The position numbers and the translations under genes are program-made. A stretch of DNA of 64,000 bases, taken from assembly GCF_003268025.1 (NCBI RefSeq), contig NZ_QLUW01000001.1, positions 868,001 through 932,000 of the forward strand. Direction: 5' to 3'. Of this stretch, positions 53,242 through 62,221 are shown piece by piece. Source of the stretch: Paenibacillus montanisoli. Lineage in GTDB: Bacteria; Bacillota; Bacilli; Paenibacillales; Paenibacillaceae. The notes under the pieces were generated by a model that saw nothing but the letters and a program-made list of their open reading frames with translations, ran no database searches and had not been told where the DNA came from. Positions within the stretch are counted from its first letter, which is position 1, and each line of letters begins with the position of its first letter.

Positions 53242-54984
53242 ATGCAAAGAAAGAAAGCCAAAACAGCTTCTATTCTCATGTCTCTGACACTGCTTGCCGG
53301 ATTGCTGGCTGGCTGCGGAAGTACGAACAACAACGAGTCTGGTAACAATGCGGCGGCAACGGAAGGGAATGGGAATTCCACGAACGCCGAAGGCAGCAAT
53401 ACTGCAGCGGAAGACACGAAACCGATCACGTTCAGCTTCTTTGCCGAAGACCCGAATCCGAACTGGAACAACATGCAGGATGAAGTCAGCAAAGAGCTGA
53501 CGAAGAAAACCGGCGTAACGCTGGATGCGGAGTTCGCGGTTGGCGACCCTGCGCAGAAGGTAGCGCTCATGGCGACAAGCGGCGAGTATCCGGACATCAT
53601 CTCGGCAAAAGGCGATGTCGGCAAACTGGTCGATGCCGGCGCCGTAATCGATCTGACGGAACTGATCGACAAGTATGCGCCGAACATCAAGAAAGTATTG
53701 GGCGACTCCCTGGTCCGCGCTAAATATACGAATGAAGACCAAGCCATCTATGCGATCCCGACATGGGCGGCTGCCGACGAGCAGCGTTTCGTGGCAGGCG
53801 GCGGCTTCGAGCTGCAGCACCGCGTAGTAAAAGAAGCGGGCTATCCTGAAATCCGCACGGTTCAAGATTACGAGAACGTTATTAAAGCGTACTTGGACAA
53901 GCACCCGACGGACGAGAACGGCAACAAAAACATCGGCGTTTCGCTGAACGCGGACGACTGGCATATGTACATTTCCGTGACGAACCCGGCAGTTGCGACA
54001 ACGGGCGGCTCCGATGACGGGGAATATTATGTCGATCAGAACACGCATGAAGCGATTTACCATTTCCGCCGTCCGGAAGAGAAGGAATACTTCCGCTGGC
54101 TGAACCACATGAACGATATCGGCTTGCTGGATAAAGAAAGCTTCGTTCAGAAGTACGACCAATATAAAGCGAAAGTGGCAACCGGCCGCGTGCTCGGTCT
54201 GATCGACCAAGACTGGGATTACAACGATGCTCAGCAAGCGCTGAAAACGGCAGGCAAATTCGATCAAACGTATGGCCACTATCCGGTTACGATGTCCAAA
54301 GACATCAAGGAAGCGTCGTTCTGGCCGACTGGCTTCATGGGCGGCTACGGCATCTCGATTTCCAGCACGAACCCGGACCCGGTGCGCACGATCAAGTTCC
54401 TGGATTACCTCGCTTCCGACGAGTTCCAAGTCCTGAACAACTGGGGTATTGAAGGCAAGCACTACAACGTCGTAGACGGCAAGCGCGTCGTTCCGCAAGA
54501 GGTGCAAGACCGCATCAACAACGATAACACGGCATTCACGAAGGAAACCGGTATCGGCTTCTATTGGAACATGATGGTTCACTACGGCGACGGCGCCAAA
54601 GACCCATCGGGCAACTACTACACGAAGAACTATCCCGAGCAGCTCGTCCAAGGCTACAGCGATGCGGAGAAAGAAACGCTGGCGGCTTACAAAGCGACGA
54701 CGTGGAAGGATCTGTTCCCGAAAGAAGACGAGTTCCAAGTGAAAGCTTACGGTGCAGCATGGAATATTTCCGTACCGGGCGAAGATGAAGTTTCGATCCT
54801 GGCCAACAAGATGAAAGATATTACGTGGAAGCGGATCCCTGAAGCGATCCTGGCAAAACCAGCCGACTTCGACAAGATTTGGGACGCTTACATGGCGGAT
54901 CTCGAAAAAGCAGGCGTGAAGAAGATGGAAGAAGGCTTTACGAAGTATGTGCAAGACCGCGTTGCTCTGTGGACCACGAAATAA
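53242..54984 (+). CDS. Extracellular sugar-binding lipoprotein of second ABC importer
   Basis: This 580-residue lipoprotein has a basic N-terminus (MQRKKAKTAS), a hydrophobic stretch and the lipobox LAGC with Cys25. A linker rich in Asn, Glu and Gly follows (about 30-65), then the two-lobed binding fold with many Trp and Tyr. It delivers an oligosaccharide, probably plant-derived, to the two permeases just upstream. It is the last gene of the operon and is followed by a terminator. No known ligand can be named. Confidence 0.93.
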   Translation: MQRKKAKTASILMSLTLLAGLLAGCGSTNNNESGNNAAATEGNGNSTNAEGSNTAAEDTKPITFSFFAEDPNPNWNNMQDEVSKELTKKTGVTLDAEFAVGDPAQKVALMATSGEYPDIISAKGDVGKLVDAGAVIDLTELIDKYAPNIKKVLGDSLVRAKYTNEDQAIYAIPTWAAADEQRFVAGGGFELQHRVVKEAGYPEIRTVQDYENVIKAYLDKHPTDENGNKNIGVSLNADDWHMYISVTNPAVATTGGSDDGEYYVDQNTHEAIYHFRRPEEKEYFRWLNHMNDIGLLDKESFVQKYDQYKAKVATGRVLGLIDQDWDYNDAQQALKTAGKFDQTYGHYPVTMSKDIKEASFWPTGFMGGYGISISSTNPDPVRTIKFLDYLASDEFQVLNNWGIEGKHYNVVDGKRVVPQEVQDRINNDNTAFTKETGIGFYWNMMVHYGDGAKDPSGNYYTKNYPEQLVQGYSDAEKETLAAYKATTWKDLFPKEDEFQVKAYGAAWNISVPGEDEVSILANKMKDITWKRIPEAILAKPADFDKIWDAYMADLEKAGVKKMEEGFTKYVQDRVALWTTK

Positions 54985-54996
54985 GAGCAAGATGGA

Positions 54997-55038
54997 AGAA
55001 GCCTCTCGGTGCCAGGTTGGCGCGGGGAGGCTTTTTCT
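54997..55038 (+). terminator. Rho-independent terminator
   Basis: AAGCCTC (54999-55005) pairs with GAGGCTT (55027-55033) and inner bases pair in part, followed by T. It ends the second ABC operon. Confidence 0.8.
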
Positions 55039-55054
55039 CTGTTCTTCTATGCAG

Positions 55055-55954
55055 TCAATCGTTCGTGGTTGGCTGCTCCCGGCGGCGGTATTCCTTCGGC
55101 GTTTGGCCGATATGCTTGCGGAACATCCGGTTGAAGAAGCTGACGTCATTGAACCCGACTTCGAGCGCGATATCGAGCACCTTGCTGTTCGACGTTCGGA
55201 GCAATTGCGCGGCATGTCGGATTTGGACCATATGCTTGTAGTCGAGCAGGCTGAGGCCGGTCGTCTCCTTGAACTTCGCCGTGAAGGAGGATATGCTCAT
55301 CCCGCATAGCTGGCTCAGCTGCTGCAGGGTTAGCGGCTGGTAGTAGTGCGTCTCTACGAAATGGATGATGGAATCCATCCATTCCTTGTCGGAGACGGCG
55401 GAGGACTGCATCGATTTGCGGTTCTCATGATGAAACCGGCTGAGCCAAACCAAGCATTCGATCCAGCGCGTCTTGATGACCAGCTGATAGCCCTCCCGGC
55501 GCTGCCGGTATTCGTCGTAGATCGTTTGCAGATGCGATTGGATCTGGAGCTTCTGGCTCGGCTGGAGCGGGTGGAAGGGCACGAACGATTGGCTTTTTCT
55601 TAGAAAAGGCACCAGATAGAAGAAATTGACGAAGGAGGGCATTTGCTGCAGCACCTCCATCTCGCGCTGGAGAAACGACGCGTCGAACAGCACGTTATAC
55701 ACGGTCACTTCCTGCTCCTGAGAGCAGGTGTAGCTGTGATAGACCTGCGGCTCCAGCACGAATACGTCGCCTGCCGACAGCTTGTATGTGTGTCCGGTCA
55801 TTTCGTGAATCGCGCTGCCCTCCAGCACAAACACCAGCTCGACGAAGTCATGCGTATGGGACGGAATGTGCTCGCCCTTCTGGATGGTGTACCTATGAAT
55901 ATGGAAAGGGAAATCATTCTGTTGAAAAAAATTCGCGCCTTTGTAAATCGTCAT
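55055..55954 (-). CDS. AraC-family transcriptional regulator
   Basis: This 299-residue regulator has a cupin sensor (residues 15-100; HTHDFVELVFVLEGSAIHE) and two C-terminal helix-turn-helix units (about 195-295; LSQLCGMSISSFTAKFKE and ALEVGFNDVSFFNRMFRKH). AGGAGG before ATG 55954 was preferred to the in-frame start at 55987. It is convergent with the binding-protein gene and may activate the GH5 gene or the ABC operon in response to a sugar. Confidence 0.9.
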   Translation of the reverse strand: MTIYKGANFFQQNDFPFHIHRYTIQKGEHIPSHTHDFVELVFVLEGSAIHEMTGHTYKLSAGDVFVLEPQVYHSYTCSQEQEVTVYNVLFDASFLQREMEVLQQMPSFVNFFYLVPFLRKSQSFVPFHPLQPSQKLQIQSHLQTIYDEYRQRREGYQLVIKTRWIECLVWLSRFHHENRKSMQSSAVSDKEWMDSIIHFVETHYYQPLTLQQLSQLCGMSISSFTAKFKETTGLSLLDYKHMVQIRHAAQLLRTSNSKVLDIALEVGFNDVSFFNRMFRKHIGQTPKEYRRREQPTTND

Positions 55955-56061
55955 GAAGAGCCTCCTGTCGGAAGTTGCTTGCGACAACCGCTGTCGGACA
56001 TGACTTTATTGTAGTCGATGAAGCGGGTGGAGGGAACTAGAGAGAGCAAAGCATCAGATGC

Positions 56062-57996
56062 CTACCGTCCGGTACGCCTTTTGTAGAGCATAGTGCCTGT
56101 GGCCGCGAGGACAAGCAAGGCACAGCCGCCAATGACATACAACCAGGTACGCTCGCTGCTTTCAGGGGCAGCGTCTTTCGCGGCTTCCGCAGGCGCTGCA
56201 GCGGCCGGCTCCGAGGCAGGTTCTTCTTCCGTCGCAGCTTCAGCTCCGGCGTCGTCGATATTCTCCTCGTCCGCAGGCTCAGCCGGCGCCGTTTGGGTAG
56301 AGACGCCTGTCAGCGCGGATGCCTGCTTCGTCAGCTTATAAGGGATAACCTCTCCGCTCCAAAAGTGCATCTTCAGCGTTACTTCTTCGCCTTCCTTGAG
56401 CTCATCCAGAAATTCCGGCTTGAGCTGGATAAGTCCTGCTTCATAGTTGGGCGTGAAGGCCACATTGAACTCCTTGAACGGTGTCCAGTCATTAGGGCCT
56501 GCATGGCTGCCGTCCGCGTACGTCGCTTCCATTGTCGCCAGGCGATCGCCGCTGAACTGCGTCGGAATGCCGAAGAGGGAGGCCGCTCCTTCCGAGCTTT
56601 GCATAATCGGCGTTTCGTAGCTAATGATACTCAACTTCCAGTCGGCGCCTGCGGAGAACGAGCAGTTCAAGATGGCGTTGATGCCGTTCGTTCCCTTCAT
56701 CAAGCCGTTAAGCAGGTCCGCTTTCAAAATTAAATTATCGCCGTCAAGCTCATAATCCTTCCCTTGCTCAAGCGTATCCGCGCCATTCTTCAAGGCGGCG
56801 AAGGTATTGCCGTTCAGGTTCAGCGGTATGCGCGCGTCTTCGACCGCGGCATCCTTCTTGATGAAGACGGCGTCGGTCCCGGCCGTGGACGAGCGGCTCT
56901 TCAAACCCGCCATGATCGTGCGGTACAGGTCTTCATCCGACCACCGGTATCCCCGCCGGTCGTAGTGCTGGCCGTTATCCCACAGCAAGAGCGCAAAGCC
57001 TTTTTCCTTTCCGGCATGCACCGTCTGTTCAAAAAATTTTAGCACCTCGCCGTGCTCGATCGTCTCCAGCGATTTATCGAAGCCGAGCAGCCCGAATTCG
57101 CCGACGACGACCGGAATGCCTTTGACGGATAACGTGTTGTACACCCGATCGAAGGTGTTGGCAAGATCGGCTTTCGCCTCGTCGTTAAACGTCGTCGCGC
57201 CGGCGATGTTGACGCTGAACTGCCAGTAGCCGTAATAGTGGAACGTCGCGATAAGGTTCTTATCGTTCAGCTTCTCAATGGTCTTGAGCAGCTCGTCCAG
57301 CCTGTCGTTCTGCGCGGCAGAGGCTGCGATGGTCGGGAGCACGAGCGGGCGCTTCGCATTAAGGCCGCCCGATTTCCGCAATAAATGAACGAATGTCGTA
57401 TTCAGCTCATCCAGCATCTCAAAATAGACCGGCGAATCCTTGTTCCAGTCTTCGGAGAAGCGAGGCTCATTCACGCTCTCGAACATGAGCTTCTCGGGAT
57501 AATCCTTGAAGTGCGCGGCTACCTGCGTCCAGATCGCCGTGAAGCGGGCCAGCACCTCGTCATGCTGCGTCTCCATGCCCATCACCCAGCTGGAATCGTG
57601 ATGGATGTTGACCATGACGTACAGTCCGGCATCCAGCGACCAGTCCACGACCTCTTGGATCCGTTGCATGAAGGCGGGGTCGATCGCATAGTCCGGCGCT
57701 GCACCTAAACGATGCTGCCAGGTTACGGGAATTCGAATGCTTTTGAAGCCCGCGGCAGCTATGGCATCGATCAATTCTTTTGTTACGGCCGGGTTGCCCC
57801 AGGAAGTCTCGTCGCCGCCTGTCGCGTCGAACGTATTGCCTAAATTCCAGCCGGGCTGCATGGCATCTACGACCTTTTGCAGAGCGCTCGGCTTCGCAGG
57901 AGCGGCTGCCGACGCGATTAAAGATGGGTTCAAACTTAGGGGGAGCATTGCAGAGAACAGAACAAACGCAACAAAGAGGCTTGATAGACGTTTCAT
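56062..57996 (-). CDS. Secreted, membrane-anchored GH5 endoglucanase with X2 and CBM-like modules
   Basis: This 644-residue enzyme begins with a Sec signal peptide (cleavage expected near ASAAAPAKP, residues 29-36). The GH5 catalytic domain (about 40-350) has NLGNTFDAT, IRIPVTW, acid/base Glu177 in SVNEPRF and nucleophile Glu300 in VVGEFGLLG. An X2-type module (about 365-450; NGNTFAALKNGADTL, YELDGDNLILK) and a beta-sandwich resembling a carbohydrate-binding module (about 460-550) follow, then an acidic Glu/Ala/Pro linker and a C-terminal membrane helix with a basic tail (YKRRTGR), but no LPxTG. It probably cleaves beta-glucan at the cell surface. GGGAG precedes ATG 57996. Confidence 0.88.
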   Translation of the reverse strand: MKRLSSLFVAFVLFSAMLPLSLNPSLIASAAAPAKPSALQKVVDAMQPGWNLGNTFDATGGDETSWGNPAVTKELIDAIAAAGFKSIRIPVTWQHRLGAAPDYAIDPAFMQRIQEVVDWSLDAGLYVMVNIHHDSSWVMGMETQHDEVLARFTAIWTQVAAHFKDYPEKLMFESVNEPRFSEDWNKDSPVYFEMLDELNTTFVHLLRKSGGLNAKRPLVLPTIAASAAQNDRLDELLKTIEKLNDKNLIATFHYYGYWQFSVNIAGATTFNDEAKADLANTFDRVYNTLSVKGIPVVVGEFGLLGFDKSLETIEHGEVLKFFEQTVHAGKEKGFALLLWDNGQHYDRRGYRWSDEDLYRTIMAGLKSRSSTAGTDAVFIKKDAAVEDARIPLNLNGNTFAALKNGADTLEQGKDYELDGDNLILKADLLNGLMKGTNGINAILNCSFSAGADWKLSIISYETPIMQSSEGAASLFGIPTQFSGDRLATMEATYADGSHAGPNDWTPFKEFNVAFTPNYEAGLIQLKPEFLDELKEGEEVTLKMHFWSGEVIPYKLTKQASALTGVSTQTAPAEPADEENIDDAGAEAATEEEPASEPAAAAPAEAAKDAAPESSERTWLYVIGGCALLVLAATGTMLYKRRTGR

Positions 57997-58095
57997 GGCG
58001 ACTCCCTTCGCAAATGAGCTTGTATTCGCTTTCAACCTATAGGAATAGTGTATAGCTTGTATGTAAATATTGGAAGGAAATCCTGTCCGGGAACG

Positions 58096-58123
58096 AAAAA
58101 AGAGACCGAGCTGCCTCGGTCCC
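58096..58123 (-). terminator. Rho-independent terminator, minus strand
   Basis: GACCGAG and CTCGGTC pair around a four-base loop, with a run of T on the minus strand. An almost identical stem occurs at 58421-58442 without the T run. Confidence 0.7.
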
Positions 58124-58142
58124 ATCGCTTGCCGCGCGTACT

Positions 58143-58327
58143 CTAACGGTTGCCACGCACGCTATTTAGCCTCAAAAGGCCCTTTTGAAAGGCTAACGGT
58201 TCTGAGCAACGCTATTTGGCGATTGGGGCAGCGAATTCTTCCGATTTGGGCCAAATAACGCCTCTGACGACCGTTAGATGTTAAGAAAGGATATTTTTGC
58301 GCAAATAAGCGCTGGAGCATCCGTTAG
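58143..58327. repeat. Second cluster of the dispersed CTAACG..CGCTATTT repeat
   Basis: Four copies of a 28-29 bp element lie in this gap: two forward (58143-58171 and 58193-58220) and two inverted (58249-58276 and 58299-58327). The forward copies start CTAACGGTT and end ACGCTATTTGGC or ACGCTATTTAGC. Spacing between starts is about 50 bp, as in the cluster at 22355-22542. No gene is visible in the whole gap from 57997 to 58452. The cluster is bracketed by the duplicated terminator stem at 58102-58124 and 58421-58443. Confidence 0.8.
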
Positions 58328-58452
58328 AATTTTTCGGGCGTTCTCTCATGCTACCGCGCTCACGCTATCAGTATAAAGACAAGCCCGCCAATTAAACGAT
58401 GGCGGGATTCACAGCAATCTGAGACCGAGCTGCCTCGGTCCCAGGCTTTCTT

Positions 58453-59418
58453 TTAGATAAACACATCGAGCATTAAATCAATGGCCCGTTCTCCGTCGAC
58501 GTCGAGACAAACCTGCACGGGCGAGCCGACGGCCGGCTTCCGCCGCAGATCGGCTACGGTCATCCCCAAGGTGTGCTCGCCTCTGCATTCCACCCTCATG
58601 TTCATTTGCTGGGTTTGCACGATGCCGGGCTCGATGGCAACGAGCACGGCCAGCGGGTCATGCATCGGCGCGCATTGGTGGAGTGCGTCCGATTGGCGGT
58701 AGAATTGAAAGTAATAGGACATGGAGCGGTTAAGAAAGCTCACAATCTCCTGGTTTTCCGCCGAACACGTTTGCTGCAGCATATCGAGATGCGACTGGTG
58801 AAGCAGTGTTTTCAGCGTTACGTCCAGACCTACCAAGGTGATGTTTAGGCCGGATTGGATGACAAAGTCCGCCGCTTCCGGGTCTCCCCATATATTCGCT
58901 TCGGAAGCGGGCGTGACATTGCCGGGTACGTGGACCGCGCCGCCCATGACATATAAGTGCTTGATTTTGGCGGGAAGCCCGGGATCGATTTTCAAGGCTT
59001 GGGCGACATTCGTAAGCCGCCCAAGCGCGACGACGATCAGCTCGCCCTCATGCTCGCTTGCGGATCGAACGATGAAATCGCCCGCCGCTTCCGGGATCGG
59101 ACGCTGGACAGACTTCGGCAGCTCCACATCGCCGATTCCATTGACGCCATGCACATGCGTCGGAAATACGTCGACTTTGCGAACCAGCGGCTGAGCCGCA
59201 CCTTGGCTGACTGGAATTTCGTTCTCCTTCCCGGCCAGCTTCAGGACGCGCATCGTATTTTCGGTCGCCTGCTCCACGGGGATGTTGCCGAAGATCGTCG
59301 TAATGCCGATGATGTCCGCTTTCCCGGACTTAATGCCGTACAAAATGGCAAATGCATCGTCGATGCCGGTATCGGCGTCGATGAGGATTGTCGGTTTGCT
59401 CAATCTAGTGTCCCTCAT
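58453..59418 (-). CDS. Inosine/uridine-preferring nucleoside hydrolase
   Basis: This 321-residue enzyme splits nucleosides into base and ribose. It has ILIDADTGIDDAFAILYG, the Asp-rich calcium-binding motif of the family (DTGxDDA), GITTIFGN, and MGGAVHVPGN, with the second metal Asp in HDPLAVLV near residue 240. It is cytoplasmic. The ATG at 59418 has a weak GGAAAA upstream; a GTG at 59439 would add seven residues. It reads from the divergent control region at 59435-59486 shared with the N-acetyltransferase gene. Confidence 0.9.
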   Translation of the reverse strand: MRDTRLSKPTILIDADTGIDDAFAILYGIKSGKADIIGITTIFGNIPVEQATENTMRVLKLAGKENEIPVSQGAAQPLVRKVDVFPTHVHGVNGIGDVELPKSVQRPIPEAAGDFIVRSASEHEGELIVVALGRLTNVAQALKIDPGLPAKIKHLYVMGGAVHVPGNVTPASEANIWGDPEAADFVIQSGLNITLVGLDVTLKTLLHQSHLDMLQQTCSAENQEIVSFLNRSMSYYFQFYRQSDALHQCAPMHDPLAVLVAIEPGIVQTQQMNMRVECRGEHTLGMTVADLRRKPAVGSPVQVCLDVDGERAIDLMLDVFI

Positions 59419-59438
59419 TCTAATAAAATTTTCCAACA

Positions 59439-59486
59439 CTATATTTTACTGCACGATTTGATGTTTGTTCAACATAGTGTTTGAAC
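59439..59486 (-). promoter_or_regulatory. Promoter and operator-like repeat of the nucleoside hydrolase gene
   Basis: On the minus strand, TTGAAC and TAAAAT with 18 bp between form a promoter ending near 59440. GTTCAACATAGTGTTTGAAC (59467-59486) is a perfect 6-bp inverted repeat (GTTCAA, TTGAAC) with an 8-bp spacer; its left arm on the plus strand covers the -35 box, so a repressor would block transcription. Confidence 0.55.
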
Positions 59487-59579
59487 ATTGCGAGAATAAC
59501 ATACGGGATTGAACTTTTCGCTTAGGAACTCTACACTTATACGTATCTCTTCCATGCCTATTAAGGAGCTGAACTTTCG

Positions 59580-60362
59580 ATGCCGCTTGATCGTGCTCAA
59601 TTAAAACCCGAAGTCATCGCCTACCTCGACCGGATCGGCTATCAAGGTCCGTTGGACGGAAGCGCTTCGGCGCTGGCCGGATTGCAGGAGTGCCATCTGC
59701 ACGCCGTGCCGTACGAGAATCTGGATATTGTTAACGGAATCCCTCTATCCCTTGAAGTCGATGCGCTGCATGACAAAATCGTCCGCCGCGGCCGCGGCGG
59801 TTACTGCTTCGAGCTGAATGCCTTGTTCGGCTGGCTGCTGCGGGAACTTGGTTATCCGGTCACCGATCTTGTCGCCCGGTTCTGGCGCGATGTTGAAGTG
59901 GTGCCGCCTAAACGCCGCCACCAAGTATTGAAGGTGGATGCGGAGGGCAGCGTCTACTTGTGCGATGTAGGCGTCGGCGGCATTGTGCCTCGCAGGCCAA
60001 TTGAGATGGCTGAGCTCTTGGAGCAGGTACAGGGCGATGAATGCTACCGCCTGGAGCGGGATGCCGAATTCGGATGGTTCCTTTGCGAGCTGAAGCGCGG
60101 GGAATGGGTACGTATTTATTCGTTTACCGAGGAGCCGCAGCTTAAGGGAGACTTTACATTCGCAACCTACTGGTGCGAGAACGCTCCGGATTCGATATTT
60201 AGGCAAACCGCTATCGTGGCGATCCGAACCAAGGAAGGGCGCAACACCGTATGGGGCGGAGAGTTTAGAATATTCAACGGGGAAAACGTAACGGTTCATA
60301 CGCCGGAAACGAAAGAAGCGTATAACGAAGCGCTTGCGCGCTATTTTGGCATCAAACTTTAA
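59580..60362 (+). CDS. Arylamine N-acetyltransferase
   Basis: This 260-residue enzyme moves an acetyl group from acetyl-CoA to an arylamine or hydrazine. The catalytic triad is complete: Cys76 in RGGYCFELN, His114 in RRHQVLKV and Asp129 in LCDVGVGG. Length and layout match the NAT family. AAGGAG precedes ATG 59580. It is a single gene, divergent from the nucleoside hydrolase and convergent with the DedA gene. Confidence 0.93.
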   Translation: MPLDRAQLKPEVIAYLDRIGYQGPLDGSASALAGLQECHLHAVPYENLDIVNGIPLSLEVDALHDKIVRRGRGGYCFELNALFGWLLRELGYPVTDLVARFWRDVEVVPPKRRHQVLKVDAEGSVYLCDVGVGGIVPRRPIEMAELLEQVQGDECYRLERDAEFGWFLCELKRGEWVRIYSFTEEPQLKGDFTFATYWCENAPDSIFRQTAIVAIRTKEGRNTVWGGEFRIFNGENVTVHTPETKEAYNEALARYFGIKL

Positions 60363-60375
60363 TCATAGGAATGAA

Positions 60376-60420
60376 AGAAGGCCTCTGCCGGAGTCGATCG
60401 ATTCTGCCGGAGGCCTTTTG
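60376..60420 (+). terminator. Bidirectional terminator
   Basis: AAGGCCTC...GCCGG pairs with CCGG...GAGGCCTT around a loop, with A and T runs on either side. It lies between the convergent N-acetyltransferase and DedA genes. Confidence 0.8.
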
Positions 60421-60430
60421 TCGTCGTGTG

Positions 60431-61048
60431 CTAGAGGCGATGCTGGGCTTTCACTTTCCGCATGGCGATGAACCTGCGCAGGATGTAAAAAGCAAGCGCA
60501 GCGATGCCGCCGTAAAGCAGGATTGCGAACCCGTAATGATGAACGTAATGTTTGACCTGCAGCCAGCGGTCGCCGAGGATGAAGCCGATATAAATAAAAA
60601 GAACGCTCCAGGACAGCGCGCCTGTATAAGCGTAGAACATGAAGGTTCCGATTTTCAGCCTCGACATGCCGGCCATATAGGCGGTCACATGGCGCAGGCC
60701 GGGGACGAAGAAGCCGAGAATGAGAAGCAGATTACCGAATTTAGTCATCCAGCCTTGCGCGCGCTCGATTCTGGCATGGGATAGGTGCAGCTTCGGTCCG
60801 TATTTGAGCAGGAACGGATGTCCGAAGCGAAGGCCGATGAGGTAGCTGGCGGTGATGCCGGCTGCGGAACCTAGGAACGCGCAGACCACGACCAGCAGCG
60901 GATGAAGCGTTCCGTTGCCGGCGAGATAGCCGGAATAGGTCAAGAGAACTTCATCGGGGACGGGGACGCCTATGATACCGAGCGCGAGCGCTATCGATAA
61001 TCCGATATAGCCATACCGGAAAATGAGCAATTCCAATAAATATTCCAT
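60431..61048 (-). CDS. DedA family (VTT domain) membrane protein
   Basis: This 205-residue membrane protein of the DedA/SNARE-associated family has about six hydrophobic segments and the conserved FVPGLRHVTAYMAGMSRL. In the first re-entrant loop, GVPVPDEVLL has the conserved Glu/Asp pair. Family members flip undecaprenyl phosphate or other phospholipids and maintain membrane potential. GTAGG before the ATG is a moderate ribosome site. It is convergent with the N-acetyltransferase gene. Confidence 0.92.
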   Translation of the reverse strand: MEYLLELLIFRYGYIGLSIALALGIIGVPVPDEVLLTYSGYLAGNGTLHPLLVVVCAFLGSAAGITASYLIGLRFGHPFLLKYGPKLHLSHARIERAQGWMTKFGNLLLILGFFVPGLRHVTAYMAGMSRLKIGTFMFYAYTGALSWSVLFIYIGFILGDRWLQVKHYVHHYGFAILLYGGIAALAFYILRRFIAMRKVKAQHRL

Positions 61049-61179
61049 GCTGCAAGCCTACTTTCTTACGCGGGTGACGCTTTTGTTATATGAAAATGAA
61101 GTTGTTTTATATTTCTTCCCTTCTCATTATGGACTATACTAGGGTCGAATCCATTTTATCGAAAAAGGTGGCTATCACA

Positions 61180-62166
61180 GTGACACGTAAATTGCGTTGG
61201 GGCGTTATCGGCTGTGCCGGTATTGCCGTCCATTCCGTTATTCCGGGCACGAAACAATCCGAAACCGGAGAAGTGACAGCGATTGCAAGCCGCGATCTGG
61301 CCAAAGCGGAAGAAACCGCTGCCAAGCTCGGCATCGCCAAAGCTTACGGAAGCTATGAAGAGATTCTAAACGATGCGGATATTGACGCGATCTATATTCC
61401 GCTTCCGAATCATTTGCATATGGAATGGTCTATCCGTGCTATGGAAGCCGGCAAGCACGTCCTGTGCGAGAAGCCGATCGCGCTGAACGCGGAGGAAGCG
61501 CAGCGTATGGCGGACACGGCGGCGAAATGCGGTGTTCATCTGGCGGAAGCGTTCATGTACCGCCAGCACCCGCGCTACCAGGACATCGCCGATATTATCG
61601 CTTCCGGCGAAATCGGCGAGCTGCGCGGCATTCACGGCACGTTTACGTTCAATAATGCGGCGGATTCGAAGAACGTCCGCTATCGCAGAGATTGGGGAGG
61701 CGGCTCGATCTATGACGTTGGCTGCTATCCGATCAGCGCGGCGAGACTGCTGCTTGGCGCGGAGCCGGAAGCGGCGACGGTGCACGCTCTGATTTCGCCT
61801 GAGCACGACAACGTGGATATGATGGCATCCGGCATTCTCGAATTCCCGAACAGCGTGGCGCTGACCTTCGACTGCGGCATGTGGGCTGCTTTCCGCAATA
61901 CGCTCGAAGTCATCGGCACGAACGGGCGAATCGAAGTGCCTGAAGCTTACATTGGCAATCCGACATTCTATGTTCATTCCAAAGAAGGCAAGCGCGAGGT
62001 GACGCAGCCTGTCTTGAACCAATATGCGCTGCAAGCGGATGATTTTGCCCGCGTAGTATGGGGCGAGAAGGAAGCAACATTTACCCCTGCGGACGCAGTG
62101 GCCAACATGAAAGCTATCGATGCTTGCTTGAAATCCGCTTACTCGCGCACGCGCGTAAGCATCTAA
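61180..62166 (+). CDS. Gfo/Idh/MocA family oxidoreductase
   Basis: This 328-residue enzyme has the Rossmann motif WGVIGCAGIAVHS, the EKP motif GKHVLCEKPIAL near residue 96, and EAFMYRQHPRYQDI with DVGCYPISAARLLLG in the C-terminal domain. It oxidises a sugar or sugar derivative with NAD(P). The GTG at 61180 preceded by AAGGTGG gives the conserved start (MTRKLRWGVIG), while a longer frame from 61090 adds unrelated residues. It is 55 bp ahead of an aldo/keto reductase, and the two are probably co-transcribed. Confidence 0.88.
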   Translation: MTRKLRWGVIGCAGIAVHSVIPGTKQSETGEVTAIASRDLAKAEETAAKLGIAKAYGSYEEILNDADIDAIYIPLPNHLHMEWSIRAMEAGKHVLCEKPIALNAEEAQRMADTAAKCGVHLAEAFMYRQHPRYQDIADIIASGEIGELRGIHGTFTFNNAADSKNVRYRRDWGGGSIYDVGCYPISAARLLLGAEPEAATVHALISPEHDNVDMMASGILEFPNSVALTFDCGMWAAFRNTLEVIGTNGRIEVPEAYIGNPTFYVHSKEGKREVTQPVLNQYALQADDFARVVWGEKEATFTPADAVANMKAIDACLKSAYSRTRVSI

Positions 62167-62221
62167 TTCTAATCATCGGCAATACGGCACTCATTTTTCA
62201 CTTCCAGGAGGTTATTCGGCT

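Noticed and set aside
53209-55215. 668-codon open frame on the minus strand
   Set aside because: It mirrors the sugar-binding lipoprotein gene, has no recognisable domain and no ribosome site.
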